A stretch of DNA of 64,000 nucleotides from an uncultured Bacteroidales bacterium (GTDB lineage Bacteria; Bacteroidota; Bacteroidia; Bacteroidales; UBA932): NCBI GenBank assembly GCA_944323845.1, contig CALUUA010000002.1, positions 82,444 to 146,443 on the forward strand. Direction: 5' to 3'. Shown piece by piece: positions 8,768-16,408 of this stretch. The position numbers and the translations under genes were made by a program. Each line of letters begins with the position of its first letter. Positions within the stretch are counted from its first letter, which is position 1. The notes below the pieces were generated by a model that worked only from the letters and a program-made list of their open reading frames with translations, was not told the DNA's origin and ran no database searches.

Positions 8768-9775
8768 ATGGCAGAGCAGACTTTTTCAGAACTTGGCAGG
8801 ATAGAGGCCATATCACGGCTTTTCGAAGGTACAGGATACAGTCAGTGCGGGCATTGCACCTTGCATACGGGGAAAAATACGGGAAGCGTGGTGCATTCGT
8901 CCGTTCTTATGACGGAAGGGATAGATTTCGATCTGACGTACTTTCCCTTGAAGCATCTCGGGTATAAGGCAGTAATCGAGGCTACAGGCGAAATTTACGC
9001 TGCCATGGCTCATCCGCGGACGCTTGCGGTCAGGCTAGCCGTGTCATCGAAAACCGATTTCGACAGGGTGCGGGAATTGTGGGATGGAGTAGTGACAGCC
9101 GCGAAGGAGCACGGATATGAAGAATTGTCGCTGGATCTCATGCCGTCTGTAAACGGTCTGGTCATAGGCATGGCTTCTTCAGGTGAAAGGCAGACTCTGA
9201 CTGAAAAACGCCGTTTGCCGGCAAAGAGCATGGATCTGATATGCGTGTCAGGCAGTCTGGGGGCGGCTTTCATGGGGATGCAGATTCTCGAGGGCGAAAA
9301 ACAGAAGTTTCTCAAACGGAAGACTGACAGGTCGCAGCCTGACCTTTCGGATCATAAACTGATTATAGGAGAGTATCTGAAGCCTGAAATCAATCCGACT
9401 TATGTGACACAGCTCGAAGAGGCCGAAATCATACCGTCATACGGGTATTTCGTAAACAGAGGACTGGCAGATGCTGTAAAAAGGCTTGTGCAGGACAGCG
9501 GTTTCGGGGCCAAAATTTATGTGGAACGGCTTCCGTTTGCCGGAGGGACCTTCGATCTGGGAAAACGTTTCGACATCGACCCCATTTCCGCCGCTTTCAA
9601 CGGAGGGGATGACTGCCGCCTGCTTTTTACGATTCCTATCGGCAAGCACGACAGGTTCAGGCATGATTTCCAGACTTTCGATATCATCGGCCATCTCGCC
9701 CGCCCAGAAGTCGGAGCCGCCCTTGTCACCCCTGAGGGCGTTGAACTCCCGATCACGGCGCAAGGCTGGAAATGA
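8768..9775 (+). CDS. ThiL/PurM-fold protein, thiamine-monophosphate kinase-like, probably inactive
   Basis: 335 residues aligning by eye with Bacteroidales ThiL: EGIDFDLTYFPLKHLGYKAV, LICVSGSLGAAFMGMQ and NGGDDCRLLFTIP are clear. However, the residues that bind ATP-Mg in ThiL are changed: the N-terminal GDDAAV stretch is missing (SVVHSSVLM occupies that region), NFSD-type aspartate is ATGE, GGDTT is DLMPS, and DISDG is FVNRG. That is a coherent loss of the metal site, so catalysis is doubtful. It follows the TIR-Sel1 gene by 15 nt and may be co-transcribed. Alternative: an AIR-synthase-fold enzyme with another activity. A genuine ThiL would be expected elsewhere in the genome. Confidence 0.75.
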   Translation: MAEQTFSELGRIEAISRLFEGTGYSQCGHCTLHTGKNTGSVVHSSVLMTEGIDFDLTYFPLKHLGYKAVIEATGEIYAAMAHPRTLAVRLAVSSKTDFDRVRELWDGVVTAAKEHGYEELSLDLMPSVNGLVIGMASSGERQTLTEKRRLPAKSMDLICVSGSLGAAFMGMQILEGEKQKFLKRKTDRSQPDLSDHKLIIGEYLKPEINPTYVTQLEEAEIIPSYGYFVNRGLADAVKRLVQDSGFGAKIYVERLPFAGGTFDLGKRFDIDPISAAFNGGDDCRLLFTIPIGKHDRFRHDFQTFDIIGHLARPEVGAALVTPEGVELPITAQGWK

Positions 9776-9848
9776 TCGCATATACGACCGGCCTTTGAGA
9801 ATCCGGCTCGACCGGAATTACTTGATAACACGGAATATTCAAAATAGG

Positions 9849-9885
9849 AAAATAGAGGAAATTTTCTGCAAATTTCCCCTATTTT
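9849..9885 (-). terminator. Hairpin terminator overlapping the Fic stop codon
   Basis: A 16-bp stem (one mismatch) with loop TCTGC. The stem contains the TAG stop of the Fic gene (9879-9881). Same structure as 11421-11457. Confidence 0.6.
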
Positions 9886-9905
9886 CCCAATATCTCCTGA
9901 AATTT
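9849..9905. repeat. 57-bp direct repeat, copy 1 (3' end of Fic gene)
   Basis: Matches 11421-11477 with a single mismatch (A9856 versus G). Covers the last codons of the Fic gene (FQEILGK, stop) plus its terminator hairpin. Confidence 0.85.
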
Positions 9906-11180
9906 TTCCGATCTTACATATCCTATCTTTCTCTTATTCAAGGATATTTCATTCAAATACCCCCTTTCTACAAGCCAATTCAGATCACTTCGGGCGGTTT
10001 TTGACGAAACGGCAAACCTTACAGCCAATTCACCGGCAGTAAACACCGACGATGGAGTATCTATAAACCAGCTGAGAATCTGAGCCTGGCGTTCGTTGAT
10101 CCCCTCTACTTTCCTGAACTGAAGCAAACTGTTCTGCTGGCGGATTTTCCTTCCCAGATATTCTTTCAGTTCTATATAGGCCTTTTTCATCGTGACAAGA
10201 TTGTAATAAATAAAATACGACAAATCCAGACCATCATGTTCAGTATATAGGAATGCCTTTTCATACTGATTTTTGTTCTTGTAGATTATTCTGGAGATCG
10301 AAAGATACTCCGTTATCCAATACCCTTTCTGAAGAAGATACCAGTAAACCAGAGATCTTGCCGTCCTGCCGTTTCCATCGACAAACGGGTGAATATATGC
10401 CAACAGGAAATGTATGATTATTCCCTTGATAATAGGATGGATGAAGTTTTCATGATTTTCCTGATCCGCAAAACCGCACAACAGCCGTATAAGTTCAGGC
10501 ACCTCTGAAAAAGAAGGAGGAGTATGGGCTACATCACCTGTCATTCCATTCATGACACAGATACTGTCATCAGATCTGAATCTTCCTTCATCTTCCGGAT
10601 TATCCAGAGTCCGTGACGTAATATAACGGTGGATTTCAAGTATTTTATCCACTGAAAACTTTTCAGACTTGTGCTCTATAAGATATTTGATAGTAGAATA
10701 GTTATTCACTATCATCTGCTGGCTTTTGTCTTTCGGCTTCAACTGTTTTCTCAGCATATCTTTAGCTACACGCCTTGTAGTGGATGCACCTTCCATCTGA
10801 CTTGATGCTATGGCCTCCTCCATTAGGGAACTTATCAGAAAAACATGTTGATTCGCTTCAGGTATTATACTTTCAGAACCAAGATATCCTCCGAAATTCA
10901 TGTCGAATTCATGCAGAAGCTCCTGCATGAAGGATGTCACCGTGAACCGGAACCTGTATTTGCCGAATACCAATTCCCTTGCATTGCCGAATCTCTGCAT
11001 TTTGACAGCCTGCCATAACATTTTAGGCTGGATTCCGGCCGGAGCAAGATATTTTACCTTGTCCCAATACAGATATTCCTTTTCAATTTTGTTGAAAACC
11101 GGAGACAAATCCGGATTCAAAAGCAATTCTGCCGCTTCTCCGAATTTTTCAGGATCCAGCACAGGTGCATCTTCAATCAT
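9879..11180 (-). CDS. Fic family protein, class II-like, with C-terminal winged helix
   Basis: 433 residues. The Fic core HPFVDGNGRTARS supplies the catalytic histidine and the anion-binding GNGR loop, which in known Fic proteins transfer AMP from ATP to a target hydroxyl. An N-terminal SSQMEGA fits the autoinhibitory (S/T)xxxE(G/N) motif, placed before the Fic core as in class II enzymes. The C-terminal part (RQAQILSWFIDTPSSVFTAGELAVRF) resembles a winged helix, common in solitary Fic proteins. No FicA-like antitoxin gene is next to it. The last eight codons lie inside a 57-bp sequence repeated 1.57 kb away, and a MITE-like element abuts the start side. Target unknown. Confidence 0.92.
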   Translation of the reverse strand: MIEDAPVLDPEKFGEAAELLLNPDLSPVFNKIEKEYLYWDKVKYLAPAGIQPKMLWQAVKMQRFGNARELVFGKYRFRFTVTSFMQELLHEFDMNFGGYLGSESIIPEANQHVFLISSLMEEAIASSQMEGASTTRRVAKDMLRKQLKPKDKSQQMIVNNYSTIKYLIEHKSEKFSVDKILEIHRYITSRTLDNPEDEGRFRSDDSICVMNGMTGDVAHTPPSFSEVPELIRLLCGFADQENHENFIHPIIKGIIIHFLLAYIHPFVDGNGRTARSLVYWYLLQKGYWITEYLSISRIIYKNKNQYEKAFLYTEHDGLDLSYFIYYNLVTMKKAYIELKEYLGRKIRQQNSLLQFRKVEGINERQAQILSWFIDTPSSVFTAGELAVRFAVSSKTARSDLNWLVERGYLNEISLNKRKIGYVRSEKFQEILGK

Positions 11181-11184
11181 AACC

Positions 11185-11395
11185 TAACGTCAGTTCGACG
11201 AATTATTCTGCTCAGTACCAGAGATTTCGTCGAACTGACGTTACGATTTCTGCGAAATCTCCTTCCTTTTACGTGTCACCCCTCTAAAATTCTCCCCTAT
11301 CGAGGGGAGAACTTACTGCCGGATTCGTAAAACGAATCCTCTAAAAGAGGTAGTTCTCTGAAATTCACTTCGTTCTTTTCATCGAACTCACGTTA
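11185..11395. mobile_element. MITE-like non-coding element, 211 bp
   Basis: Fills most of the 345-bp gap between Fic and glyS. Its ends are inverted repeats: TAACGTCAGTTCGACGAA (11185-11202) and the complement of 11378-11395, matching at 16 of 18 positions. A perfect extra inverted copy of the left end sits inside at 11226-11243. ACC occurs on both outer flanks (11182-11184, 11396-11398), a possible 3-bp target duplication. The interior has further hairpins, for example GGATTCGT-AAA-ACGAATCC and CCTCT-AAA-AGAGG. No open frame of note. No transposase with these ends is in the window. Confidence 0.55.
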
Positions 11396-11420
11396 ACCTA
11401 TATTTTTCGCTAAGATATAT

Positions 11421-11457
11421 AAAATAGGGGAAATTTTCTGCAAATTTCCCCTATTTT
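11421..11457 (-). terminator. Hairpin terminator downstream of glyS
   Basis: A perfect 16-bp stem AAAATAGGGGAAATTT with loop TCTGC, ending in T-rich sequence on the minus strand. It lies about 70 nt past the glyS stop. Confidence 0.6.
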
Positions 11458-11477
11458 CCCAATATCTCCTGAAATTT
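11421..11477. repeat. 57-bp direct repeat, copy 2 (Fic 3'-end remnant)
   Basis: Near-identical to 9849-9905. On the minus strand it still reads KFQEILGK then TAG, with unrelated sequence before it, so it looks like the tail of a lost or duplicated Fic gene, or a copied terminator. Confidence 0.85.
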
Positions 11478-11525
11478 CCCGGACAGCCTATGCCAAATTC
11501 GGACACGCCACGGGAAATCAGATAA

Positions 11526-13067
11526 CTATTTCAGCTTTTTCAGCAGCGAAGTCATGCTCACCTGGCTGTCGATGATCTTGTGCAGATCCCCGATCTTCAC
11601 CCTGTCCTGAGCCATGGTATCGCGATGACGGACAGTTACGCATCCGTCTACCAGCGAATCATGATCGACTGTCACACAGAAAGGAGTTCCGATAGCATCC
11701 TGACGACGATACCTTTTTCCGATACTGTCTTTCTCGTCATACTGGCAGTTGAAATCGAATTTCAGTTCATCCATAATCTTCTGCGCCAGTTCAGGAAGCC
11801 CGTCCTTCTTTATAAGAGGAAGGACAGCGACCTTCACCGGAGCCAACGGGGCAGGAATACTCAGGACAGTGCGTGTCTCCCCATTCTCCAGAGTCTCCTC
11901 CTTCAGCGAATGCGAAAGTACGGCCAACACCATTCTGTCCACTCCGATAGAAGTCTCTATGACATACGGAGTGTAGCTTTCCCCGCTTTCAGGATCGAAA
12001 TACTGGATTTTCTTTCCGGAGAACTTCTGATGATTTCCCAAGTCGAAATCCGTTCTGGAATGGATGCCCTCCAGTTCCTTGAAACCGAACGGGAAATTGA
12101 ATTCGATGTCGGTCGCGGCATTGGCATAATGTGCCAGCTTCTCGTGGTCATGGAACCTGTAGTTTCCTTCGCCCATTCCGAGAGCCTCATGCCATGCCAG
12201 CCTGTTCTGCTTCCATGTCTTGAACCAGTCCAGTTCTGTTCCCGGCTTGATGAAGAACTGCATTTCCATCTGCTCGAACTCCCTCATCCTGAAAATGAAC
12301 TGACGCGCCACTATTTCATTTCTGAAAGCCTTTCCTATCTGCGCTATACCGAAAGGTATTTTCATACGCCCTGTCTTCTGGACATTCAGATAATTCACGA
12401 ATATGCCCTGCGCCGTCTCCGGACGGAGATAAATAACATTCGTATCATCGGAAGTATTCCCGAGCTGGGTACTGAACATCAGGTTGAACTGGCGCACGTC
12501 CGTCCAGTTTTTCGTCCCTGAAATCGGACATACGATGTCGCAGTCGATTATAATCTGCCGCAGTTCAGCCAGATCATTGGCATTCAAAGCGTCAGCCATC
12601 CTTTTCTTCACTTCGGCTATTTTAGCCGCATTGCGGAGCACGTTCGGATTAGTCTCACGGAACTTGGCCTCGTCGAAGGCCTCTCCGAACTTCTTGCGAG
12701 CCTTCTCCACCTCCTTGTTTATCTTCTCTTCCAGCTTCGCGATATAGTCCTCTATCAGCACATCCGCCCTGTACCTCTTCTTGGAGTCCTTGTTGTCTAT
12801 CAACGGATCATTGAAAGCCCCGACATGTCCTGAAGCCTCCCAGATTTTCGGATGCATAAAGATGCAGGAGTCGATTCCCACGATATTCTCGTGAAGTCTC
12901 ACCATAGCCTCCCACCAATACCTTTTGATATTGTTCTTCAGCTCCACTCCCATCTGTCCGTAATCATAGACCGCTGCAAGTCCGTCATAAATCTCGCTTG
13001 AAGGAAATATGTAACCGTATTCCTTGCAATGAGCCACAAGCGTCTTGAAAAGTTCGTCCTGAGTCAT
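11526..13067 (-). CDS. glyS: Glycyl-tRNA synthetase (single-chain, alpha2 type)
   Basis: 513 residues; charges tRNA-Gly with glycine in the cytosol. Class II features are visible: the N-terminal DGLAAVYDYGQMGVELKNN stretch, PISGTKNWTDVRQFN, RPETAQGIFVNY near residue 216, motif 2 around RNEIVARQFIFRMREFEQ, motif 3 in GVDRMVLAVLSHSL, and a C-terminal anticodon-binding domain (PVKVAVLPL). The size fits the eukaryote/archaeon-like homodimeric form used by Bacteroidota rather than the GlyQS tetramer. It is separated by 122 nt from folK upstream, so it probably has its own promoter. Confidence 0.97.
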   Translation of the reverse strand: MTQDELFKTLVAHCKEYGYIFPSSEIYDGLAAVYDYGQMGVELKNNIKRYWWEAMVRLHENIVGIDSCIFMHPKIWEASGHVGAFNDPLIDNKDSKKRYRADVLIEDYIAKLEEKINKEVEKARKKFGEAFDEAKFRETNPNVLRNAAKIAEVKKRMADALNANDLAELRQIIIDCDIVCPISGTKNWTDVRQFNLMFSTQLGNTSDDTNVIYLRPETAQGIFVNYLNVQKTGRMKIPFGIAQIGKAFRNEIVARQFIFRMREFEQMEMQFFIKPGTELDWFKTWKQNRLAWHEALGMGEGNYRFHDHEKLAHYANAATDIEFNFPFGFKELEGIHSRTDFDLGNHQKFSGKKIQYFDPESGESYTPYVIETSIGVDRMVLAVLSHSLKEETLENGETRTVLSIPAPLAPVKVAVLPLIKKDGLPELAQKIMDELKFDFNCQYDEKDSIGKRYRRQDAIGTPFCVTVDHDSLVDGCVTVRHRDTMAQDRVKIGDLHKIIDSQVSMTSLLKKLK

Positions 13068-13189
13068 ATAATTTGATTTTTAACTTGATTTTCCCGTGTG
13101 CCTCCGGCAATCCTGCCGGCTGTCCGTACCAGTCTGCGCTGCCGCAATATAGAGCACAGAATCTGCAAAATTAACAATATTCCCCGATT

Positions 13190-13678
13190 TTATCGTACAG
13201 GTCTAACAAATAATGAATTGTCGGAAATGATTTCCGACAATGGAATCATCACGAAATCCCTTTTCCTCATCAGCGGGTGCGGAATTTTCAGATCCTCCTC
13301 GTCCACAGTCCAATCCCCTATCATGAGAATGTCTATGTCTATAATTCTGGAATGATATATTCTGTTTCCGCCGGCATCGTATTCAGGCTCTCCGCTACGC
13401 CCCATTTTGCGTTCAATACCCTTGCAGTTGCCTAGAATCCAATAAGCGAAATCCCTTTTGGTTGTTCCCCGTGGAACAGACAATACATACTTTACTGCCG
13501 CATTCATGAATATGGTATCGCTCTCAAAGCCCCACGGCTCGGTCTCATGAAAACCGGACAATGCCGAAAACCTGCATCCGAAAGCCTCATCGAGGAGTCC
13601 GATAGCATCTAAAAGATTTCCTTTCCGGTCCCCGAGATCTGAGCCAAGTCCCAGATATACCTCAACTCCAGCCATCAT
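13190..13678 (-). CDS. folK: 2-amino-4-hydroxy-6-hydroxymethyldihydropteridine diphosphokinase
   Basis: 162 residues; transfers pyrophosphate from ATP to the pterin alcohol in folate synthesis. Seen: YLGLGSDLGDRKGNL at the N-terminus, FHETEPWG, the RIIDIDILMIGD signature with its paired aspartates, and IPHPLMRKRDFVMIPL. Last gene of the minus-strand run sufS-sufE-sufT-folK, three nt after sufT, so folate synthesis is tied to Fe-S assembly transcription. The coding sequence contains a parS-like palindrome at 13463-13478 encoding part of SVPRGTT. Confidence 0.95.
   Translation of the reverse strand: MMAGVEVYLGLGSDLGDRKGNLLDAIGLLDEAFGCRFSALSGFHETEPWGFESDTIFMNAAVKYVLSVPRGTTKRDFAYWILGNCKGIERKMGRSGEPEYDAGGNRIYHSRIIDIDILMIGDWTVDEEDLKIPHPLMRKRDFVMIPLSEIISDNSLFVRPVR
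13463..13478. other. parS-like ParB-binding site 1 (inside folK)
   Basis: TGTTCCCCGTGGAACA differs at one position from TGTTCCACGTGGAACA, the parS sequence known in Pseudomonas and close to the general bacterial parS. One of three such sites within 3.5 kb. Confidence 0.55.
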
Positions 13679-13681
13679 CTG

Positions 13682-14035
13682 TCAGTCCAGACCCAGCTCG
13701 ATGAGGGCCTCTTCGGACATCCTGCTTTTATCCCATACAGGTTCGAAGACCAGATCCACTTTCACGCTTACCACTCCCGGAACATCCTCTACGGCTGCCT
13801 TGACTGCATCCACCACGAAATCAGCCATCGGACAATTCGGAGCTGTGAGCGTCATCTGTATATACACATTATGGTCGTCGTCTGTTTTTAGCTCATATAT
13901 AAGACCCAGATCATATACATTGACAGGTATTTCCGGATCATAAACCTGCCGTAAAGCCATGATAATATCTCTTTCCAGTGCCATTATCTTATCCTTCCCT
14001 TCCTTTAGTTTTTTCTTTTTGAACAAACGGAGCAT
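13682..14035 (-). CDS. sufT: SufT / MIP18-family iron-sulfur assembly factor
   Basis: A DUF59-domain protein that helps mature or deliver Fe-S clusters. Core: ALRQVYDPEIPVNVYDLGLIYEL, then LTAPNCPMADF with the conserved cysteine, and VKVDLVFEPVWDKSRMS. Start uncertain: ATG 14035 gives 117 residues with a lysine-rich head (MLRLFKKKKLKEG) and avoids overlap with sufE; ATG 13984 (MALERDI), preceded by AAGGAAGG/AGGAT sequence, gives the canonical 100-residue protein. The longer frame from 14083 would overlap sufE and is less likely. Context between sufE and folK supports the Fe-S role. Confidence 0.9.
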   Translation of the reverse strand: MLRLFKKKKLKEGKDKIMALERDIIMALRQVYDPEIPVNVYDLGLIYELKTDDDHNVYIQMTLTAPNCPMADFVVDAVKAAVEDVPGVVSVKVDLVFEPVWDKSRMSEEALIELGLD

Positions 14036-14054
14036 AATTCTGAAACTATTCCGA

Positions 14055-14486
14055 TTATTGCAGATTCGCAGCTGCAATCGCACGTATCATCTGAATCATT
14101 GATACCAGACCGTTGGCCCTCGTAGGCGAAAGGTTTTCTTTCAGACCTATACGTTCGACGACTGAAAAGTCTGATGAAAGTATCTCTTCCGGCGTCCGGC
14201 CCGAATAGATTCTGACCAGCAGCGATATAATGCCCTTAGTGATGATGGCATCGCTGTCAGCATTGAAGAAAATCCTGCCGTTCTCGATACTGAAATCTAT
14301 CCATACCCTCGACTGGCATCCTTTTACTAACCTGTCGTCCGTTTTCCTGTCTTCCGGATACTCTTTCAGAGACTTGCCCAATTCTATGAGATATTCATAC
14401 TTGTCGAGCCAGTCATCAAATATTGAAAATTCATCAATTACTTCATTTTCAACGTCTTGCAATGATTTTCCGTCCATAGTCGTCAT
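14055..14486 (-). CDS. sufE: Cysteine desulfuration protein SufE
   Basis: 143 residues. SufE accepts persulfide sulfur from SufS and passes it to the SufB scaffold. Seen: the acceptor cysteine in VKGCQSRVW near residue 56, close to the E. coli position, then the SDAIITKGI and LSPTRANGL stretches typical of the family. The ATG overlaps the end of sufS by 4 nt, so translation is likely coupled and 1:1 stoichiometry favoured. SufBCD are not in the window. Confidence 0.95.
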   Translation of the reverse strand: MTTMDGKSLQDVENEVIDEFSIFDDWLDKYEYLIELGKSLKEYPEDRKTDDRLVKGCQSRVWIDFSIENGRIFFNADSDAIITKGIISLLVRIYSGRTPEEILSSDFSVVERIGLKENLSPTRANGLVSMIQMIRAIAAANLQ

Positions 14487-15709
14487 TTCAGCATTTTAAT
14501 CGCCCTATATAGAGACTTCATGAAATATTCCGCTTCCTGCATGGTATTGTACGGAGCCAGTGAAATCCTGAGCATTCCGGACACGCCGAATCTGTCCATC
14601 AGCGGTTCGGCACACATCTGACCTGATCTGACAGCTATTCCGGTCTTGTCTAATATCAAAGCCAGATCTTCATGATGTACTCCGTCTATGCAGAAAGAAA
14701 ACAACGGTATCTTTTCATCCATATCGTCAGTCGTGCCGAAAAGCCTCAGGCCAGGCACTTTCATGAGTTCGGAATAAAGATAATCTCTGATTCCGTCATG
14801 AAATCCGCGCAATTCACTGTCACGGCTTATCTCTGCCGCAAGTTCAAGTGCAGGCTTCAATGTAGCCGTTCCCGTGAAATTCTGAGTACCTGCCTCGAAT
14901 TTCAATGGCAAAGGAGCATATGTAGTTCCGGAAAATTTCACGGTTCCCACCATTTCGCCTCCTCCCATGAAAGGCGGCATCTGTTCCAGCAGCTCTTTCT
15001 TTCCGTACAGAACCCCTGTACCCGGGACTGCATATACCTTATGTCCCGAAAAGACATAGAAATCGCAGTCAATCTCCCTCACATCGACACCGGAATGCAC
15101 TATCCCCTGCGCCCCGTCTATCAGCACCTTCACGCCCCGGGAATGACATTTTTCCACTATCCGTGTGACAGGATTCATGAGACCGAGAACATTCGAAATA
15201 TGCGTTACTGCCAGCAGTTTTGTCCGGTCAGTGATGAGACTGTCCAGCATTCCCAGTTTCAGATGACCGGTATCATCTGTCGGAAGAACCTTAAGCACCG
15301 CATGTTTCCTCTCACATAAAAGCTGCCACGGTATTATATCCGAATGATGTTCGCACTCCGTAACTATTATTTCATCCCCTGCATTTACGAATCTTTCTCC
15401 GAAGGAATATGCCACAAGATTTACTGATGCCGTCGCTCCGGAAGTGAAGATTATCTCTTCCCTGTATCCTGCATTGATGAAGTCCTTAACATAAAGCCTT
15501 GCCTGTTCATAGGCCTCGGTAGCTTCGTCAGCCATCTTGTGTACAGCACGATGAATATTGGCGTTTGAATTTCTGGACAGATAATCCCATAGCTCCAGTA
15601 CACATTGTGGCCGCTGGACTGTAGCCGCATTGTCAAAATACACGAGATCTTTCCCGTAAACCTTCCTGCTTAAGGCAGGAAATTCCTTTCTCAAATCTTC
15701 CGGGCGCAT
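14483..15709 (-). CDS. sufS: Cysteine desulfurase SufS
   Basis: 408 residues; PLP enzyme that releases sulfur from cysteine for Fe-S cluster assembly. Seen: YFDNAATVQRP, the PLP-binding FSGHKVYAVPGTG lysine near residue 224, and the active cysteine in VRSGQMCAEPLM near residue 365, as in group II (SufS-type) desulfurases. First gene of the operon sufS-sufE-sufT-folK. It is divergent from ruvA across a 94-bp AT-rich gap. Confidence 0.96.
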   Translation of the reverse strand: MRPEDLRKEFPALSRKVYGKDLVYFDNAATVQRPQCVLELWDYLSRNSNANIHRAVHKMADEATEAYEQARLYVKDFINAGYREEIIFTSGATASVNLVAYSFGERFVNAGDEIIVTECEHHSDIIPWQLLCERKHAVLKVLPTDDTGHLKLGMLDSLITDRTKLLAVTHISNVLGLMNPVTRIVEKCHSRGVKVLIDGAQGIVHSGVDVREIDCDFYVFSGHKVYAVPGTGVLYGKKELLEQMPPFMGGGEMVGTVKFSGTTYAPLPLKFEAGTQNFTGTATLKPALELAAEISRDSELRGFHDGIRDYLYSELMKVPGLRLFGTTDDMDEKIPLFSFCIDGVHHEDLALILDKTGIAVRSGQMCAEPLMDRFGVSGMLRISLAPYNTMQEAEYFMKSLYRAIKMLK

Positions 15710-15759
15710 TTTCTATACAAAAACATTTTGCAAAGCGCGCAAATTTAACAAAACAAATA

Positions 15760-15767
15760 TATTTTTG
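15760..15767 (+). promoter_or_regulatory. -7 box of ruvA
   Basis: TATTTTTG, an exact TAnnTTTG match, about 37 nt before the ruvA ATG at 15804. I do not see a convincing -33 TTTG at the right spacing. Confidence 0.4.
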
Positions 15768-15803
15768 CACTTAAAACAGTCAATTTTATTATCAAATAAC
15801 ATC

Positions 15804-16391
15804 ATGATAGACTATATCAAAGGTAAAATAGCGGAATTGAATCCTTCTGAAATGACAGTGGAAGCATATGGAATCGGATACAAAATACTGATTTCGCTCC
15901 AGACCTTCTCTTCATTCGAAAAGAAAAACGAATGCACCGTCTATATACACCACTACCTTCGTGAAGATGAGGAACTCTTCTACGGTTTCAGCACTAAGGA
16001 TGAACGCGAGCTGTTCCGTCTTCTGATCGGAGTTTCGGGAATAGGGGCAGCCACCGCGAGGATGATGCTTTCATCACTGTCTTCAGAGGAAATCAGAAAC
16101 GCTATAATCGCTGAAGATATTGCCAGAATAAAATCCATTAAAGGAATAGGGATTAAAAGTGCCCAGCGGCTCATACTTGAACTCAAGGATAAAATTATCA
16201 AGGGTGCTGGAGCGGACGTATCGGGCTTACTGAATAAGCCTGACAATGCCGTTGCAGAAGAAGCCTCCACTGCCCTGGTACTTCTCGGATTCCCTAAAAC
16301 AGCTGTTCAGAAGGTACTCGCAGCGATAATCAAGGAAGACCCGCAAATCAGCATCGAAGACCTGATAAAGGCTGCACTTAAAAAATTATAA
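15804..16391 (+). CDS. ruvA: Holliday junction branch migration protein RuvA
   Basis: 195 residues; tetrameric junction-binding subunit that loads RuvB rings during recombination. Start placed at ATG 15804 (MIDYIKGKIAEL), the family N-terminus, not at the earlier in-frame ATG 15765. Seen: the OB-fold first domain, two helix-hairpin-helix motifs (GVSGIGAATARMM and SIKGIGIKSAQRLI) and the small C-terminal domain that contacts RuvB (ALVLLGFPKTAVQKVL). ruvB is 11 kb away at 27743-28774, so the two are not one operon. The gene ends 1 nt before a parS-like palindrome. Confidence 0.97.
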   Translation: MIDYIKGKIAELNPSEMTVEAYGIGYKILISLQTFSSFEKKNECTVYIHHYLREDEELFYGFSTKDERELFRLLIGVSGIGAATARMMLSSLSSEEIRNAIIAEDIARIKSIKGIGIKSAQRLILELKDKIIKGAGADVSGLLNKPDNAVAEEASTALVLLGFPKTAVQKVLAAIIKEDPQISIEDLIKAALKKL

Positions 16392-16407
16392 TGTTCCACA
16401 TGGAACA
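16392..16407. other. parS-like ParB-binding site 2 (ruvA/mnmG gap)
   Basis: TGTTCCACATGGAACA, one mismatch to TGTTCCACGTGGAACA. It occupies essentially the whole 17-nt gap between the converging ruvA and mnmG stop codons. Confidence 0.6.
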
Positions 16408-16408
16408 A

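Noticed and set aside
3116..11180. Complete known defence system (for example Thoeris) in the accessory stretch
   Set aside because: A TIR gene is present but no ThsA-like or other cognate effector; the ATPase, Fic and ThiL-like genes do not form a system I know.
9849..11477. Direct repeats as attL/attR of an integrated element
   Set aside because: No integrase or recombinase between them and the repeats contain coding and terminator sequence, so a duplication scar is simpler.
16392..16407. Palindrome as a rho-independent terminator between ruvA and mnmG
   Set aside because: The stem has only two loop bases and no T-run, and the same sequence occurs twice within coding regions, which fits a protein-binding site.
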